This document shows, piece after piece, positions 15,849 to 24,950 of a DNA stretch of 64,000 nucleotides. This stretch comes from an uncultured Roseburia sp. (GTDB taxonomy: Bacteria; Bacillota; Clostridia; Lachnospirales; Lachnospiraceae), in assembly GCA_947642555.1 (NCBI GenBank), contig CANRSX010000020.1, positions 1 through 64,000 on the forward strand. Reading direction: 5' to 3'. A program made the translations under genes and the position numbers. The notes under the pieces are model-generated. The model did no database searches. It saw nothing but the letters and a program-made list of their open reading frames with translations, and was not told the origin of the DNA. Numbering within the stretch: the stretch's first letter is position 1; each line of letters begins with the position of its first letter.

Positions 15849-15880
15849 CGTTCAGCGATCCTCTGCGAAGCGGCTGAACG
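15849..15880 (+). promoter_or_regulatory. Hairpin in the PPK2 leader
   Basis: CGTTCAGC (15849-15856) pairs with GCTGAACG (15873-15880) at the predicted 5' end of the mRNA. It shares the GTTCAGC core with the adjacent repeat, so it may be a relic of the same element. Confidence 0.4.
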
Positions 15881-15905
15881 GCAACATCAGAAGGAGGGTA
15901 TCGTC

Positions 15906-17375
15906 ATGTTAAAAGAGTGGAAGGGAACCGAAAAACCGGCGGAGGAAGAGCTGACCGCAAGGCTTGCGGCGGCGAGGGAGAAGCTCGTCCGGCAGCAGAT
16001 GCAGGTCAAGGAGAAAAAGCTCCCGGTGCTGGTGCTCGTGGAGGGCTGGGGCACATCGGGCAAGGGGTCGTCGATCGGGCAGCTGATCAGAAATATTGAC
16101 CCGCGCTTTTTTAAGGTGGCTTCCATGGAGGAGCCGACGCCGGAGGAGAAGCGCAAACCGTTTCTGTGCCGCCATTTTGCGAAGATTCCGGAGGCGGGAA
16201 AGTTTACTTTTCTGGATTCCGGCTGGATGGACGAGATCATGAAGGGACGCCTGCGGGGAGAGCTCTCCGACGAGGTGTACGCGTCGCGGATCGAGAGCGT
16301 GCGGCGTTTTGAGCGGCAGCTCACGGACAACGGCTATCTGGTCATGAAGTTTTTCCTGCACATTTCACACAAAGAGCAGACAAAACGGATTGAGGAGCTT
16401 TTGAGCAAAAAGGATACGAAATGGCGGGTCAGTCAGAACGACCTGTGGCAGAACCGTCATTATACAAAATGTCTGGAAGCGTTTGACGGTTATTTAAAGA
16501 ACACGAACATGCCGTCCGCACCGTGGTACATCATTGACGCGAAGTCAAAAAAGTGGGCGCAGCTCCAGCTTCTGGAGACGCTCACGCAGGGGATCGAGAT
16601 CGCCTTAAACAACAGCTCGATGGCGGTTCCGCTGCTTCAGAACGTATTTCCGCTGGCAAAGCAGCCGCTGCTCTCGGAGATTCCGCTGGACAAGACAATT
16701 GACGGAGAGGAATACAAAAAAGAATTAAAGCGTCTCCAGCAGCGCTTAGGGGAGCTTCACAACCGTCTTTACCGCAAGAAGGTGCCGGTGGTGATCGCCT
16801 ACGAGGGCTGGGATGCGGCAGGAAAGGGCGGCAATATCAAGCGCATCACAGGAGCGCTGGACCCGCGGGGGTATGAGGTGCACCCGATCGCAAGCCCGGA
16901 GCCGTATGAGAAGGCGCGCCATTATCTGTGGCGGTTCTGGACCAGGCTGCCGAAGACCGGGCACATCGCGATCTTTGACCGCACCTGGTACGGCCGGGTG
17001 ATGGTGGAGCGGCTGGAAGGGTTCTGCAGCGAGAATGACTGGATGCGCGCTTACAACGAGATCAATGAGTTTGAGAAGGAGCTTTCCGACGCGGGGATGG
17101 TGATCATCAAATTCTGGGTGCAGATCGATAAGGATACGCAGCTTGTGCGCTTTAACGAGCGCGCGGCCACGCCGGAGAAGCAGTGGAAGATCACGGAGGA
17201 AGACTGGAGAAACCGGGAAAAATGGGATCTCTACGAGCAGGCGGTAAACGAGATGCTCCAGAAGACCAGCACCACGTATGCGCCCTGGTATGTGCTGGAA
17301 TCCGTGGACAAGAAATATGCCAGGATCAAAGCGTTAAAAATCGTGATCAGGGAGCTTGAGCGGGTGCTGGATTAA
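15906..17375 (+). CDS. pap: Two-domain polyphosphate kinase 2 (polyphosphate:AMP phosphotransferase)
   Basis: 489 residues made of two PPK2 domains, the class II arrangement that phosphorylates AMP to ADP with polyphosphate. Domain 1 (about 1-235) has Walker A EGWGTSGKGSS near residue 45 but carries FLDSGWMDEI where domain 2 has FDRTWYGRVM. Domain 2 (about 250-489) has an intact Walker A EGWDAAGKGG near residue 301 and DRTWYGR near residue 358, so it is probably the active half; the N-terminal half is degenerate, as known in this family. ATG at 15906 with AGAAGGAGGG. Monocistronic; the convergent PAP2 gene follows. Role likely in nucleotide balance or use of stored phosphate. Confidence 0.92.
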   Translation: MLKEWKGTEKPAEEELTARLAAAREKLVRQQMQVKEKKLPVLVLVEGWGTSGKGSSIGQLIRNIDPRFFKVASMEEPTPEEKRKPFLCRHFAKIPEAGKFTFLDSGWMDEIMKGRLRGELSDEVYASRIESVRRFERQLTDNGYLVMKFFLHISHKEQTKRIEELLSKKDTKWRVSQNDLWQNRHYTKCLEAFDGYLKNTNMPSAPWYIIDAKSKKWAQLQLLETLTQGIEIALNNSSMAVPLLQNVFPLAKQPLLSEIPLDKTIDGEEYKKELKRLQQRLGELHNRLYRKKVPVVIAYEGWDAAGKGGNIKRITGALDPRGYEVHPIASPEPYEKARHYLWRFWTRLPKTGHIAIFDRTWYGRVMVERLEGFCSENDWMRAYNEINEFEKELSDAGMVIIKFWVQIDKDTQLVRFNERAATPEKQWKITEEDWRNREKWDLYEQAVNEMLQKTSTTYAPWYVLESVDKKYARIKALKIVIRELERVLD

Positions 17376-17402
17376 ACCGATGGGCCGAAGGCGGCGGACG
17401 GT

Positions 17403-17897
17403 TTAGAGGATATAATAGCCGATCACTCCGCCTATGATGCCGGTCAGGGCGCCCGCGATGACGTCGCGGGGATCATGGACGCCCCCGATCACGCGGATCA
17501 GGGCAAGCGCGGCGCCTAAGACGCAAAGCATGACGCCGGCGTCGGTGTGCACGTAGAAAACGGTCATGGCGATCATGAAGACGGAAAAGACATGACGGCT
17601 TGGAAAGGACATCCCCAGGGTGTCCTTTTCGAGGATCGGGGGAATGTCATAGCGCTCATACGGCCGCGGGGCGTTGTAGATTTTGCGAAAGACGGTGACA
17701 GCGGCAAAGCAGACCGCGGGGACGAGGATGGCCCGCAGGAGAAACGGATTATGGCGGGAAAATAAGACCAGGAGAAACAGCGGGTAGAGCATGAAGATAA
17801 AACCGGTCAGCAGATGGTTGACCGACCGAAGCATCTGAACCCGTTTTGGCTCCTCGCGGATATAATCTGTCATTTTCTGATAGGTTTCTCTGCTCAT
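17403..17897 (-). CDS. PAP2-family membrane phosphatase
   Basis: Membrane phosphatase of 164 residues with several hydrophobic segments. The three acid-phosphatase motifs are present: RKIYNAPRPYERY (motif 1, KxxxxxxRP-like), SFPSRHVFS (motif 2) and VIGGVHDPRDV (motif 3), so it should be active on lipid phosphates, such as undecaprenyl-pyrophosphate or phosphatidylglycerol-phosphate; the actual substrate is unknown. An ATG at 17903 lies against the Shine-Dalgarno GGAG; the ATG at 17897 has proper spacing and is preferred. Downstream of the LspA-like gene by 36 bp, likely one transcript. Confidence 0.88.
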   Translation of the reverse strand: MSRETYQKMTDYIREEPKRVQMLRSVNHLLTGFIFMLYPLFLLVLFSRHNPFLLRAILVPAVCFAAVTVFRKIYNAPRPYERYDIPPILEKDTLGMSFPSRHVFSVFMIAMTVFYVHTDAGVMLCVLGAALALIRVIGGVHDPRDVIAGALTGIIGGVIGYYIL

Positions 17898-17933
17898 GTG
17901 CATCTCCGTTCTACGGGTGTAGTGCCTGCGCTG

Positions 17934-18386
17934 CTATGCCTGCTCTGAGCCGACGGCGGCAAGCAGGGCCCCGATAAAGATAAAAAAGTCCGACAGGTTA
18001 AAAATAATCCGTTCCAGGCGCGGGGAGCCGATGTGGATGCGGAAATAATCCACGACATGGCCTTTTGCGTACCGGTCATAAAGATTGTTCGCGCCGCCGC
18101 CGACCAGCAGGGCCAGGCCGGCCTTTTCCAAAGGCTTCCCGGAGGATCGTAAGGCGATAAAATATGCGGTTCCGGCCACGAGGATCACGGCTGTGTGCAG
18201 CGCGCGCATCAGCTTTGGCTGCTTCGCGAGAAAATTGAGCGCAGCGCCGTCGTTGTAATATTTTTCGAGAATGATCCGCCCGCCGAGGCGCGGATGGCGG
18301 ACATATCTCGCGTATTTCTGGTCAATGCGGCGTTTGATGAAAAAATCCAGAAGGAATACGCCGGCTGTCAGGAACAGATAGATCAT
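17934..18386 (-). CDS. lspA: Signal peptidase II-like protein
   Basis: 150-residue membrane protein of the LspA family, aspartic proteases that cleave lipoprotein signal peptides after lipidation. Matches: LLDFFIKRRI (the D-x-x-x-K segment), NDGAALNF (N-x-G-A motif), GGGANNLYDRYAKGHVVDY (first catalytic Asp) and FNLSDFFIFIG (second catalytic Asp). About four hydrophobic segments. It is more divergent than typical LspA (NDGAA instead of NxGAAF), so it may be a second, specialised copy. ATG follows GGGAGG. Lies between AraC and PAP2 genes on the minus strand. Confidence 0.72.
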   Translation of the reverse strand: MIYLFLTAGVFLLDFFIKRRIDQKYARYVRHPRLGGRIILEKYYNDGAALNFLAKQPKLMRALHTAVILVAGTAYFIALRSSGKPLEKAGLALLVGGGANNLYDRYAKGHVVDYFRIHIGSPRLERIIFNLSDFFIFIGALLAAVGSEQA

Positions 18387-18439
18387 AAGGAACCTCCCTT
18401 TCTTACAGTATACATCTGTTTCACATAAATAGGAAGCGG

Positions 18440-19345
18440 TTATTTTACAGGGACGCCGGACTGCGCTTCCGCGGGGTGCTGTTTCCGGTATTCCCGCGGC
18501 GTCATGGAAAAGCGCGCCTTAAAGGTGCGGTTAAAATAGGAGAGGTTGTCATACCCGCATTCCGCGGCGACCGTGAGGATCTGGGCGTCGGAGGCGGCGA
18601 GCAGGCGCGCGGCGATGGTGAGACGGTAATCGTTTAAATAGGCGGTGAAGGTCGTGCCCGTCGTCTCTTTGAAATAGCGCATAAAATGGGACGCGCTGAT
18701 GCCGCAGGCGCGGGCGATCTCCGCGACGGTGATTTTGTCCATGTAGCGTGTCTCGATGTACTTTAAAATCAGCTTCATTTTTTCCAGCGGGGCATGTCGT
18801 TCTGGCAGAGGATCCTGCCGGCAGCGGCTCACCAGAAGGTAGAAGAACATGCAGAGCTGGCTTTTGATATAAAGCTGATACCCGAACGGGTTTGTGCGGC
18901 TGATCGCATCGTTTGCGTCCACGCAGGCGCTGAGCGCCGGATAGCACGGATCGTCCGGCGTGTAAAAGGACGGTACGGGCAGACGGCCGGAGAAGAGCGG
19001 GTCAAGAAGGTCGGTATTCCCCGTGTCCGCTTTTCTCGAGAGCAGGATGTCCGGATGAAAGATAATATTTTCGTACTCCATGGATTCCTTTTCACAGGGT
19101 CCGATGGCATGCAGCTGTCCCGGCAGGATCAGCGCGATCGTTCCCGCGGATACCGTGTGCGGCGTCACATCGACGGTGACGGTGCCGCGGCCCTTTTTGA
19201 CATAGATCAGTTCGGCCTCGTCATGCCAGTGCAGCGGCACCTGCGCGAAGTCAAGCGGGATCGTGCAGGGATAGGTGATATAGGGAAACAGCAGGTCCCC
19301 GTGTGAAGTTTTTTCCTGGTAATTTTCATATTCTAAGATATTCAT
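18440..19345 (-). CDS. AraC-family transcriptional regulator with cupin domain
   Basis: 301 residues. N-terminal cupin-type ligand domain (about 15-150; [18 protein letters not shown] is the cupin start), C-terminal double helix-turn-helix AraC domain (about 200-295) with [19 protein letters not shown] and the signature [19 protein letters not shown]. Such regulators usually activate sugar-use genes. The ATG at 19345 gives the normal N-terminus [11 protein letters not shown]; a start at 19381 would add 12 residues without a better ribosome site. It is divergent from glgP (115 bp apart), which is a possible target, and upstream of the LspA-like gene. Confidence 0.9.
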   Translation of the reverse strand: MNILEYENYQEKTSHGDLLFPYITYPCTIPLDFAQVPLHWHDEAELIYVKKGRGTVTVDVTPHTVSAGTIALILPGQLHAIGPCEKESMEYENIIFHPDILLSRKADTGNTDLLDPLFSGRLPVPSFYTPDDPCYPALSACVDANDAISRTNPFGYQLYIKSQLCMFFYLLVSRCRQDPLPERHAPLEKMKLILKYIETRYMDKITVAEIARACGISASHFMRYFKETTGTTFTAYLNDYRLTIAARLLAASDAQILTVAAECGYDNLSYFNRTFKARFSMTPREYRKQHPAEAQSGVPVK

Positions 19346-19459
19346 GATAGAATTGTACCACTTTTGGAAGTGATACTGCAAGAAAAATCAGAAAGGAATT
19401 CATATAATATAGAAATAAGGGTAATGCTGACAGAAAAGAAAACGGAGGGAGAGAGAAGT

Positions 19460-21715
19460 ATGACAAAACTGCAGGAGATGCTGGAGAAGAACTGCAAAAA
19501 ACCGATCGCGCAGTGTAAGGAGGAGGAGCTTTACCACGCACTGCTCGCGGTGACAAAGGAGATGGCAAAGGAGAAGGAGAGCAATGCGGGTAAACGGAAA
19601 TTATATTATATTTCCGCGGAGTTCCTGATCGGAAAGCTGCTGTCAAACAACCTGATCAACCTGGGGATTTACGAGGAGGTAAAGGAGCTTCTTGCGAAAA
19701 ACGGAAAAGACCTTGCCGCGGTGGAGGAGACAGAGCCGGAGCCGTCGCTCGGAAACGGCGGTCTGGGACGTCTGGCGGCGTGCTTTTTGGATTCGATCGC
19801 AAGCCTGGGACTCAACGGCGACGGTGTGGGGTTAAATTACCACTACGGGCTGTTCCGCCAGGTCTTTGAGAAGAATCTGCAGCAGGAGGAGCCGAACCCG
19901 TGGATTGAGAAAGAGAGCTGGCTGCACAAGACAGACGTCTCATATCCGGTGCTCTTCGGCGGATTTAAGCTGCAGTCCCGGATGTACGACATCGATGTGA
20001 TCGGCTACAACAACCGCACGACAAAGCTGCATCTGTTTGACGTGGAGACGGTGGACGAGAGTATCGTAAAGGACGGGATCGAATTTGACAAGGAGGATAT
20101 CGAAAAGAACCTGACCCTGTTTTTATACCCGGACGACTCGGACGACAAAGGTCGTATCCTGCGTGTATACCAGCAGTATTTTATGGTGAGCAACGCCGCG
20201 CAGCTGATCATCGACGAGACGCTCGCGCGGGGCGGCGATCTGCACCGGCTGCACCAGTACGCGGCGGTTCAGATCAACGACACGCATCCGAGCATGGTGA
20301 TCCCGGAGCTGATCCGGCTTCTGATGGAGCGCGGCATCCGGATCGACGAGGCGATCTCCATCGTCGAAAAGACCTGCGCCTACACGAACCACACGATCCT
20401 CGCGGAGGCGCTGGAGAAATGGCCCATCCACTTCCTGGAGAAGGCGGTGCCGCAGCTGATGCCGATTTTCTATGAGCTGAATAACCGTGTCGTGGCGAAG
20501 TGCGCGGATCCGACGGTCGCGATCATTGACGATGAGAACCGGGTGCACATGGCGCATATGGATATTCATTACGGCTACAGCGTCAACGGCGTCGCGTATC
20601 TGCACACGGAGATTTTAAAGGACACGGAGCTGCACAATTTTTATAAGCTCTACCCGGAGAAGTTCAACAATAAGACGAACGGCATCACCTTCCGCCGCTG
20701 GCTGCTGCACTGCAACCACGAGCTGACCGCGCTGATCGAATCCCTGATCGGGGACGGCTTTAAGACGGACGCGGAGGAGCTGGAAAAACTGGCGGCATAT
20801 GCGGATGACGCGGCGGTGCAGGATAAGCTGCTCGCGGTCAAGGATGAGAAGAAGGCGCAGCTAAAAGCGTATCTGAAGCGGACACAGGGGATCGAACTGG
20901 ATGAGCATTCGATCTACGACATCCAGATCAAGCGGCTGCACGAGTACAAGCGCCAGCAGATGAACGCCCTGTATGTGATTCACAAATATTTTGAGATTAA
21001 GGCAGGGAAGAAGCCCGTCCGCCCGGTCACGGTGATCTTTGGCGCGAAGGCGGCCCCGGCGTACGTGATCGCAAAGGATATCATTCACCTGATCCTCTGC
21101 TTACAGGAGATCATCGCAAAGGATCCGGCAGTCGCGCCGTATCTGAAGGTCGTGATGGTGGAGAATTACAATGTCACGCTGGCGGAGAAGCTGATCCCGG
21201 CGGCGGATATCCACGAGCAGATTTCGCTTGCGTCGAAGGAGGCGTCCGGCACCTCGAATATGAAATTTATGTTAAACGGCGCGGTGGCCGTCGGGACGAT
21301 GGACGGCGCGAACGTCGAGATGCACCAGTTTGTGGGGGCCGACAATATCTATATCTTCGGCGAGTCCTCCGAGGCTGTGATCCGGCATTACGAGAAGGCG
21401 GACTACGTCTCGCGGGATTATTATGAAAGGGATGCGGACATCAAAAAGGCGGTTGACTTTATCGTCAGCGACGAGATGATGGCAGTCGGCTGTAAGGAGA
21501 ATCTGACGCGGCTTTACAACGAGCTTCTGAACAAAGACTGGTTCATGACGCTGCCCGATTTTAAGGAGTATGTGGAGATAAAGGACCGCATTTACGCGGA
21601 TTATGAGGATCGCCGCGCGTGGGCGAAAAAGATGCTGATCAATATCAGCAAAGCGGGATTTTTCTCTTCCGACCGGACGATCCGGCAGTACAATGAGGAT
21701 ATCTGGCATCTGTAA
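19460..21715 (+). CDS. glgP: Glycogen/alpha-glucan phosphorylase (copy 1)
   Basis: PLP-dependent GT35 enzyme releasing glucose-1-phosphate from alpha-1,4-glucan; 751 residues, shorter than the usual 790-830. Hallmarks: [13 protein letters not shown] near residue 95, [16 protein letters not shown] near residue 270, and [16 protein letters not shown] near residue 593, which carries the PLP lysine (Ser replaces the more common Gly in SGTGN). ATG at 19460 with GGAGGGAGAG. TATAAT at 19403-19408 is a possible -10 without a clear -35. A second, longer phosphorylase lies at 50021. Followed by a strong terminator. Confidence 0.95.
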   Translation: MTKLQEMLEKNCKKPIAQCKEEELYHALLAVTKEMAKEKESNAGKRKLYYISAEFLIGKLLSNNLINLGIYEEVKELLAKNGKDLAAVEETEPEPSLGNGGLGRLAACFLDSIASLGLNGDGVGLNYHYGLFRQVFEKNLQQEEPNPWIEKESWLHKTDVSYPVLFGGFKLQSRMYDIDVIGYNNRTTKLHLFDVETVDESIVKDGIEFDKEDIEKNLTLFLYPDDSDDKGRILRVYQQYFMVSNAAQLIIDETLARGGDLHRLHQYAAVQINDTHPSMVIPELIRLLMERGIRIDEAISIVEKTCAYTNHTILAEALEKWPIHFLEKAVPQLMPIFYELNNRVVAKCADPTVAIIDDENRVHMAHMDIHYGYSVNGVAYLHTEILKDTELHNFYKLYPEKFNNKTNGITFRRWLLHCNHELTALIESLIGDGFKTDAEELEKLAAYADDAAVQDKLLAVKDEKKAQLKAYLKRTQGIELDEHSIYDIQIKRLHEYKRQQMNALYVIHKYFEIKAGKKPVRPVTVIFGAKAAPAYVIAKDIIHLILCLQEIIAKDPAVAPYLKVVMVENYNVTLAEKLIPAADIHEQISLASKEASGTSNMKFMLNGAVAVGTMDGANVEMHQFVGADNIYIFGESSEAVIRHYEKADYVSRDYYERDADIKKAVDFIVSDEMMAVGCKENLTRLYNELLNKDWFMTLPDFKEYVEIKDRIYADYEDRRAWAKKMLINISKAGFFSSDRTIRQYNEDIWHL

Positions 21716-21720
21716 AGAAA

Positions 21721-21752
21721 ACGGCCGGCCCCTGTGTTCTGGGGCCGGCCGT
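21721..21752. terminator. Bidirectional terminator between glgP and the XRE gene
   Basis: ACGGCCGGCCCC pairs with GGGGCCGGCCGT around an 8-base loop, a 12-bp GC-rich stem flanked by A-rich and T-rich ends; serves converging transcripts. Confidence 0.8.
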
Positions 21753-21761
21753 TTCCGCGGT

Positions 21762-22133
21762 TCATTCCCTCTGGATTTTTTCTTCGTCTGATTTGCGGAC
21801 AACGTTTAAATCAAGCAGCTTGTTGACTGCTTTCTGCAGCTCGGGATGTCTCCGATAGGATTCGATCAGAGCGCGTTCCGAAGGAGTGACACGGAAGACA
21901 GAGGCGTCTTCTTTATAGCCGAAAACGGACAAAATATCGCTGATATTATAAAGCTCACAAAGGACTAACAGAGTGTCTGCGCTGGGATTGGCCTGACCGC
22001 TTTCCCAGCCGTAAATCGTCTTTGGCGCAACATGGATGGAACGCTCGTGCAGCATGAGGGAAACATCGTTGACAGAAAAATGATTTTTTCTTCGATATTC
22101 TTTTAAGACCTGTGGAATTTGTGAATTTCTCAT
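21762..22133 (-). CDS. XRE-family helix-turn-helix regulator
   Basis: 123 residues. The N-terminal HTH_3 domain (about 5-65) shows VLKEYRRKNHFSVNDVSLML and KTIYGWESGQANPSADTLLVL. The C-terminal half is charged and helical, without a known domain. It resembles small Cro/C1-type regulators common in Clostridia. GAGG lies 8 bp before the ATG, and a promoter (TTGACG-18-TATGAT, minus strand, 22154-22183) is present. Divergent from spoVAD; a role there is possible but not shown. Somewhat AT-richer than its neighbours. Confidence 0.88.
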   Translation of the reverse strand: MRNSQIPQVLKEYRRKNHFSVNDVSLMLHERSIHVAPKTIYGWESGQANPSADTLLVLCELYNISDILSVFGYKEDASVFRVTPSERALIESYRRHPELQKAVNKLLDLNVVRKSDEEKIQRE

Positions 22134-22153
22134 CTCCTTTACCTCACAACGGT

Positions 22154-22183
22154 ATCATAGCTTACCTCTTTTGGGAGCGTCAA
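22154..22183 (-). promoter_or_regulatory. sigma-A promoter of the XRE gene
   Basis: Read on the minus strand: TTGACG (22183-22178), 18-bp spacer, TATGAT (22159-22154). Confidence 0.6.
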
Positions 22184-22268
22184 TATATTCTGTTAATTAG
22201 AGAAAAATGGTGATATAATTCCTTAATTTAAAGAATTTTTTATATATAACAGATTATAGGGTGGAAAT

Positions 22269-22298
22269 GTATAAGAAAATGATTTGTGTTTCATACTA
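22269..22298 (+). promoter_or_regulatory. Forespore (sigma-G/F type) promoter of spoVAD
   Basis: GTATA (22269-22273), 18-bp spacer, CATACTA (22292-22298) fits the sigma-G consensus GHATR and CATNNTA. It lies 35 bp before the spoVAD start, matching the forespore expression known for spoVA genes. Confidence 0.65.
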
Positions 22299-22332
22299 AA
22301 AGAAGAATTCATGTGGAACCAGGAGGAAACGT

Positions 22333-23346
22333 ATGAGTGCACAGACAGGAAAACAGAGCCTGAAATTTGCGGAGGCTCCTTATATTATCAGCAGCGCGAG
22401 CATTGTCGGAAAAAAGGAGGGCGAGGGCCCGCTTGGAAACTGTTTTGATGTGGTGGGCGAGGACGATAAGTTCGGCCAGAATACCTGGGAGGAGGCGGAG
22501 AGCACCCTGCAGAAGGAGGCGTTTTCCATGGCGGTGGGAAAAGCCGGGTTAAAGACAGAGGAGATCCGCTATCTGTTTTCCGGGGATCTGTTAGGGCAGA
22601 ACATCGCGACCTCATTCGGCCTGATGGACTATCAGGTGCCGCTGTTCGGGCTGTACGGGGCGTGCAGTACCTGCGGGGAGGCGCTGTCGCTCGGCGCGAT
22701 GTGCGTGGCGGCGGGGTATGCGGATTATGTGGTGTCCATGACGTCAAGCCATTTTGCCAGCGCGGAAAAGCAGTTCCGGTTTCCGCTGGAATACGCGAAC
22801 CAGCGCCCGGCGTCCGCGACCTGGACCGTGACGGGCAGCGGCGCGTTTGTGCTGGGGAAGCGGCGGAGCAAAGCGCGGATCACCGGGATTACCACCGGGA
22901 AAATCGTGGATTACGGGATTAAGGATTCGATGAATATGGGGGCCGCGATGGCGCCTGCGGCAGCGGATGTGATCTGTCGTCATCTGTCGGATTTCGGGAT
23001 CGCGCCAAAGGAGTATGACCGGATCATCACAGGGGACCTGGGCACCGTGGGACAGGAGATTCTCTGGGATCTCGTGAGACAGGGCGGGTATGACATCAGC
23101 AGCGTGCACGCGGACTGCGGGATCGAGATTTATGACGGGGAGAAGCAGAATACCGGGGCAGGGGGCTCTGGCTGCGGCTGTTCGGCGGTGACCTTAAGCG
23201 CGCATTTCCTGAAAAAAGTGGAGGAAGGACATTTTCACAAAATTCTGTTTGTGCCCACCGGTGCGCTGCTCTCCACGGTATCGTTTAACGAGGGAATGAC
23301 GGTGCCGGGGATCGCGCATGCGGTCGTGATTGAGCACGCATCGTAA
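22333..23346 (+). CDS. spoVAD: Stage V sporulation protein AD
   Basis: SpoVAD (337 residues) belongs to the SpoVA machinery that moves Ca-dipicolinic acid into the developing spore and out on germination; SpoVAD binds DPA and has a thiolase-like fold. Visible: PYIISSASIVGKKEGEGPLG, DVVGEDDKFGQNTWEEAES, YGACSTCGEALSLGAMCVAAG and HFASAEKQFRFPLEY, strongly typical of the family. ATG at 22333 with ACCAGGAGGAAAC. A sigma-G-like promoter directly precedes it, so spoVAC is not in this operon. Followed by spoVAE after 15 bp. Confidence 0.96.
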   Translation: MSAQTGKQSLKFAEAPYIISSASIVGKKEGEGPLGNCFDVVGEDDKFGQNTWEEAESTLQKEAFSMAVGKAGLKTEEIRYLFSGDLLGQNIATSFGLMDYQVPLFGLYGACSTCGEALSLGAMCVAAGYADYVVSMTSSHFASAEKQFRFPLEYANQRPASATWTVTGSGAFVLGKRRSKARITGITTGKIVDYGIKDSMNMGAAMAPAAADVICRHLSDFGIAPKEYDRIITGDLGTVGQEILWDLVRQGGYDISSVHADCGIEIYDGEKQNTGAGGSGCGCSAVTLSAHFLKKVEEGHFHKILFVPTGALLSTVSFNEGMTVPGIAHAVVIEHAS

Positions 23347-23361
23347 AAGAGGAGGAGAACG

Positions 23362-23718
23362 ATGGACTATGTAAATGCATTCTGGGTCGGAGGGCTGATC
23401 TGCGCTCTTGTCCAGATTCTGATGGAAAAGACAAAGCTGCTTCCGGGGCGGATCATGGTGATGCTGGTGTGCCTTGGGGCGCTGCTCGGGGCAGTACAGA
23501 TTTATGAGCCGTTTTTGGAATATGCCGGCGCGGGGGCGAGCGTCCCGTTGCTGGGATTTGGAAATGTGCTGTGGAAAGGCATAAAGGAGGCTGTGGACCA
23601 GAACGGCTTTTTAGGGATCTTCATGGGAGGATTTAAAGCGAGCGCAGTCGGAATCTCGGCGGCGCTGATCTTCGGATATATCGCCAGCCTGATCTTCCAG
23701 CCGAAGATGAAGGTGTAG
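23362..23718 (+). CDS. spoVAE: Stage V sporulation protein AE (SpoVAEb type)
   Basis: 118-residue integral membrane protein with three to four hydrophobic segments, for example FWVGGLICALVQILM, IMVMLVCLGALLGAV and ISAALIFGYIASLIF. This matches SpoVAE/SpoVAEb, a membrane subunit of the spore DPA channel. ATG at 23362 follows AGAGGAGGAG. Co-transcribed with spoVAD. No spoVAC or spoVAF gene adjoins, so the remaining subunits must lie elsewhere. Confidence 0.93.
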   Translation: MDYVNAFWVGGLICALVQILMEKTKLLPGRIMVMLVCLGALLGAVQIYEPFLEYAGAGASVPLLGFGNVLWKGIKEAVDQNGFLGIFMGGFKASAVGISAALIFGYIASLIFQPKMKV

Positions 23719-23755
23719 GCGAACGCGGCTGCGCTTCGCGTGCCGGCCTGCTGAT

Positions 23756-23796
23756 AAAAAAGCGCTGCGGCCCGCTTCTTTTGCGGTCCGCAGCGT
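23756..23796 (-). terminator. Terminator of the GntR/FCD gene
   Basis: Read on the minus strand, ACGCTGCGGaCCGC pairs with GCGGgCCGCAGCGC, followed by a run of T (A-run 23756-23761 on the plus strand). It can also stop spoVAE transcripts. Confidence 0.75.
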
Positions 23797-23802
23797 TCTC
23801 AT

Positions 23803-24543
23803 CTACTCTGACGAGACGTCTGTCGTCGTAATCTGATGGATGGGATATCCCTTTGTGTAGACAAAATATTCCGGGCATTTATACACCACCTCGGCGCTCG
23901 CGTTAAAACCGTCGTACAGATGGTGCGAGATCCGCTCGGCGAGACGGTTATATTCGCGTCCGGAGATATAATCCCAGATCAGGATGTGATCCTGGTAAAG
24001 GCGCTGGAGATTGTCGCGCTCCCCGAGATTTAAAAAGGTGCGGAACCGCTCGTACTGCGAATTGATCGTCTGCCAGTAGCGCATGACATTCTGCTTGCCC
24101 GCGAGCTCATAGAGCATGTCGTGAAACGCGTTGTCGCTGATGACGAACGCGCGGCTTAACTCTTCCGGGGGAAGATCGGAATCGAGCAGATCCTTCTGCT
24201 GCTGCAAGATCAGCCGCACCGCAAATTCCTGGGAATTGTCATGGCTGGTTGCGAGGTCCCGGAAGACGGCCTGCTCTAACACTTCCCGGATGTAGAGTGT
24301 ATCGGCGATCATATCGAGATCAATCAGGGATACAAAGGTGCCGATGTGCGGGCGGATCTCAAGCAGCCCCTCGCGCTCGAGCATCTTAAAGGCGTCCCGC
24401 ACGGGAGTCCTTGAGATCTCATACCTTGCGGCTGTCTCAATCTCGCTGATCGCGGATCCGGGCGGAAGCTCCAGATGCAGGATCTGCTCTTTTAATTTGT
24501 CGTAAACGGTCTCGGATGTGCCGGGGCGTCTGTTTAAGTACAT
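23803..24543 (-). CDS. GntR-family regulator, FadR/FCD subfamily (uronate operon)
   Basis: 246 residues: N-terminal winged helix (about 8-75) with LKEQILHLELPPGSAISE and YEISRTPVRDAFKMLEREG, and an all-helical FCD ligand domain (about 85-220). This group includes UxuR/ExuR-type repressors that respond to uronate intermediates. It is divergent from the uxuA-SDR-HAD operon, with a palindrome CTTGTATACAAG within that operon's promoter and a second near-copy upstream, so it most likely represses that operon. Its own promoter TTGAAA-17-TATAGT lies at 24604-24576. Start chosen at the ATG at 24543, with GAGG upstream. Confidence 0.9.
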   Translation of the reverse strand: MYLNRRPGTSETVYDKLKEQILHLELPPGSAISEIETAARYEISRTPVRDAFKMLEREGLLEIRPHIGTFVSLIDLDMIADTLYIREVLEQAVFRDLATSHDNSQEFAVRLILQQQKDLLDSDLPPEELSRAFVISDNAFHDMLYELAGKQNVMRYWQTINSQYERFRTFLNLGERDNLQRLYQDHILIWDYISGREYNRLAERISHHLYDGFNASAEVVYKCPEYFVYTKGYPIHQITTTDVSSE

Positions 24544-24575
24544 AATAAAACCTCGCAGCGTCTGTGATATCTCTT

Positions 24576-24604
24576 ACTATATCGCGTTACGGGAAGAATT
24601 TCAA
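24576..24604 (-). promoter_or_regulatory. sigma-A promoter of the GntR/FCD gene
   Basis: Minus strand: TTGAAA (24604-24599), 17-bp spacer, TATAGT (24581-24576). Confidence 0.7.
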
Positions 24605-24683
24605 TCAGTTTTTTGCAGGAAGAAAAGAAGAAGAAAAGAAAGCGGATTCCCTGCGCCCGCAGAAAAAAGGCGAAATACAGCAG

Positions 24684-24695
24684 CTTGTATACAGG
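24684..24695. promoter_or_regulatory. Second candidate GntR/FCD operator
   Basis: CTTGTATACAGG matches the palindrome at 24802 in 11 of 12 positions and lies 118 bp upstream of it, between the two divergent promoters, which could allow looping or autoregulation. Confidence 0.5.
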
Positions 24696-24795
24696 ATGTG
24701 AGGAGAAGGAGAAGAAAAACAGATGTCAGACCATTGTATAGAATGCACAAAAATAAAACTGAAATATGTGCAAAACATAGAAAGCAGAATAGGTG

Positions 24796-24824
24796 TTGAC
24801 ACTTGTATACAAGCGTGCTATAGT
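24796..24824 (+). promoter_or_regulatory. sigma-A promoter of the second uronate operon
   Basis: TTGACA (24796-24801), 17-bp spacer, TATAGT (24819-24824). The spacer contains the 12-bp palindromic operator. The CTATAG sequence is repeated at 24818 and 24829. Confidence 0.85.
24802..24813. promoter_or_regulatory. GntR/FCD operator within the uxuA promoter spacer
   Basis: CTTGTATACAAG is a perfect 12-bp palindrome of the kind bound by FadR/UxuR-type GntR proteins. It lies between -35 and -10, an ideal repression position. The remainder of 24544-24950 holds no ORF. Confidence 0.7.
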
Positions 24825-24950
24825 CAAACTATAGTATGAACGTGAAACCGAATGATATCAGGACGGATTCATGTATGCAAGCGGATGGGCCGGATGGCAT
24901 GTCCGCAGGGAGAGTATCAGGCGGGGGGACCTGCCGGAATGGAGGAGAAG

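Noticed and set aside
17376-17402. Terminator between PPK2 and PAP2 genes
   Set aside because: AAACCG/CGGTTT pairing is short and has no T run, so it is not supported.
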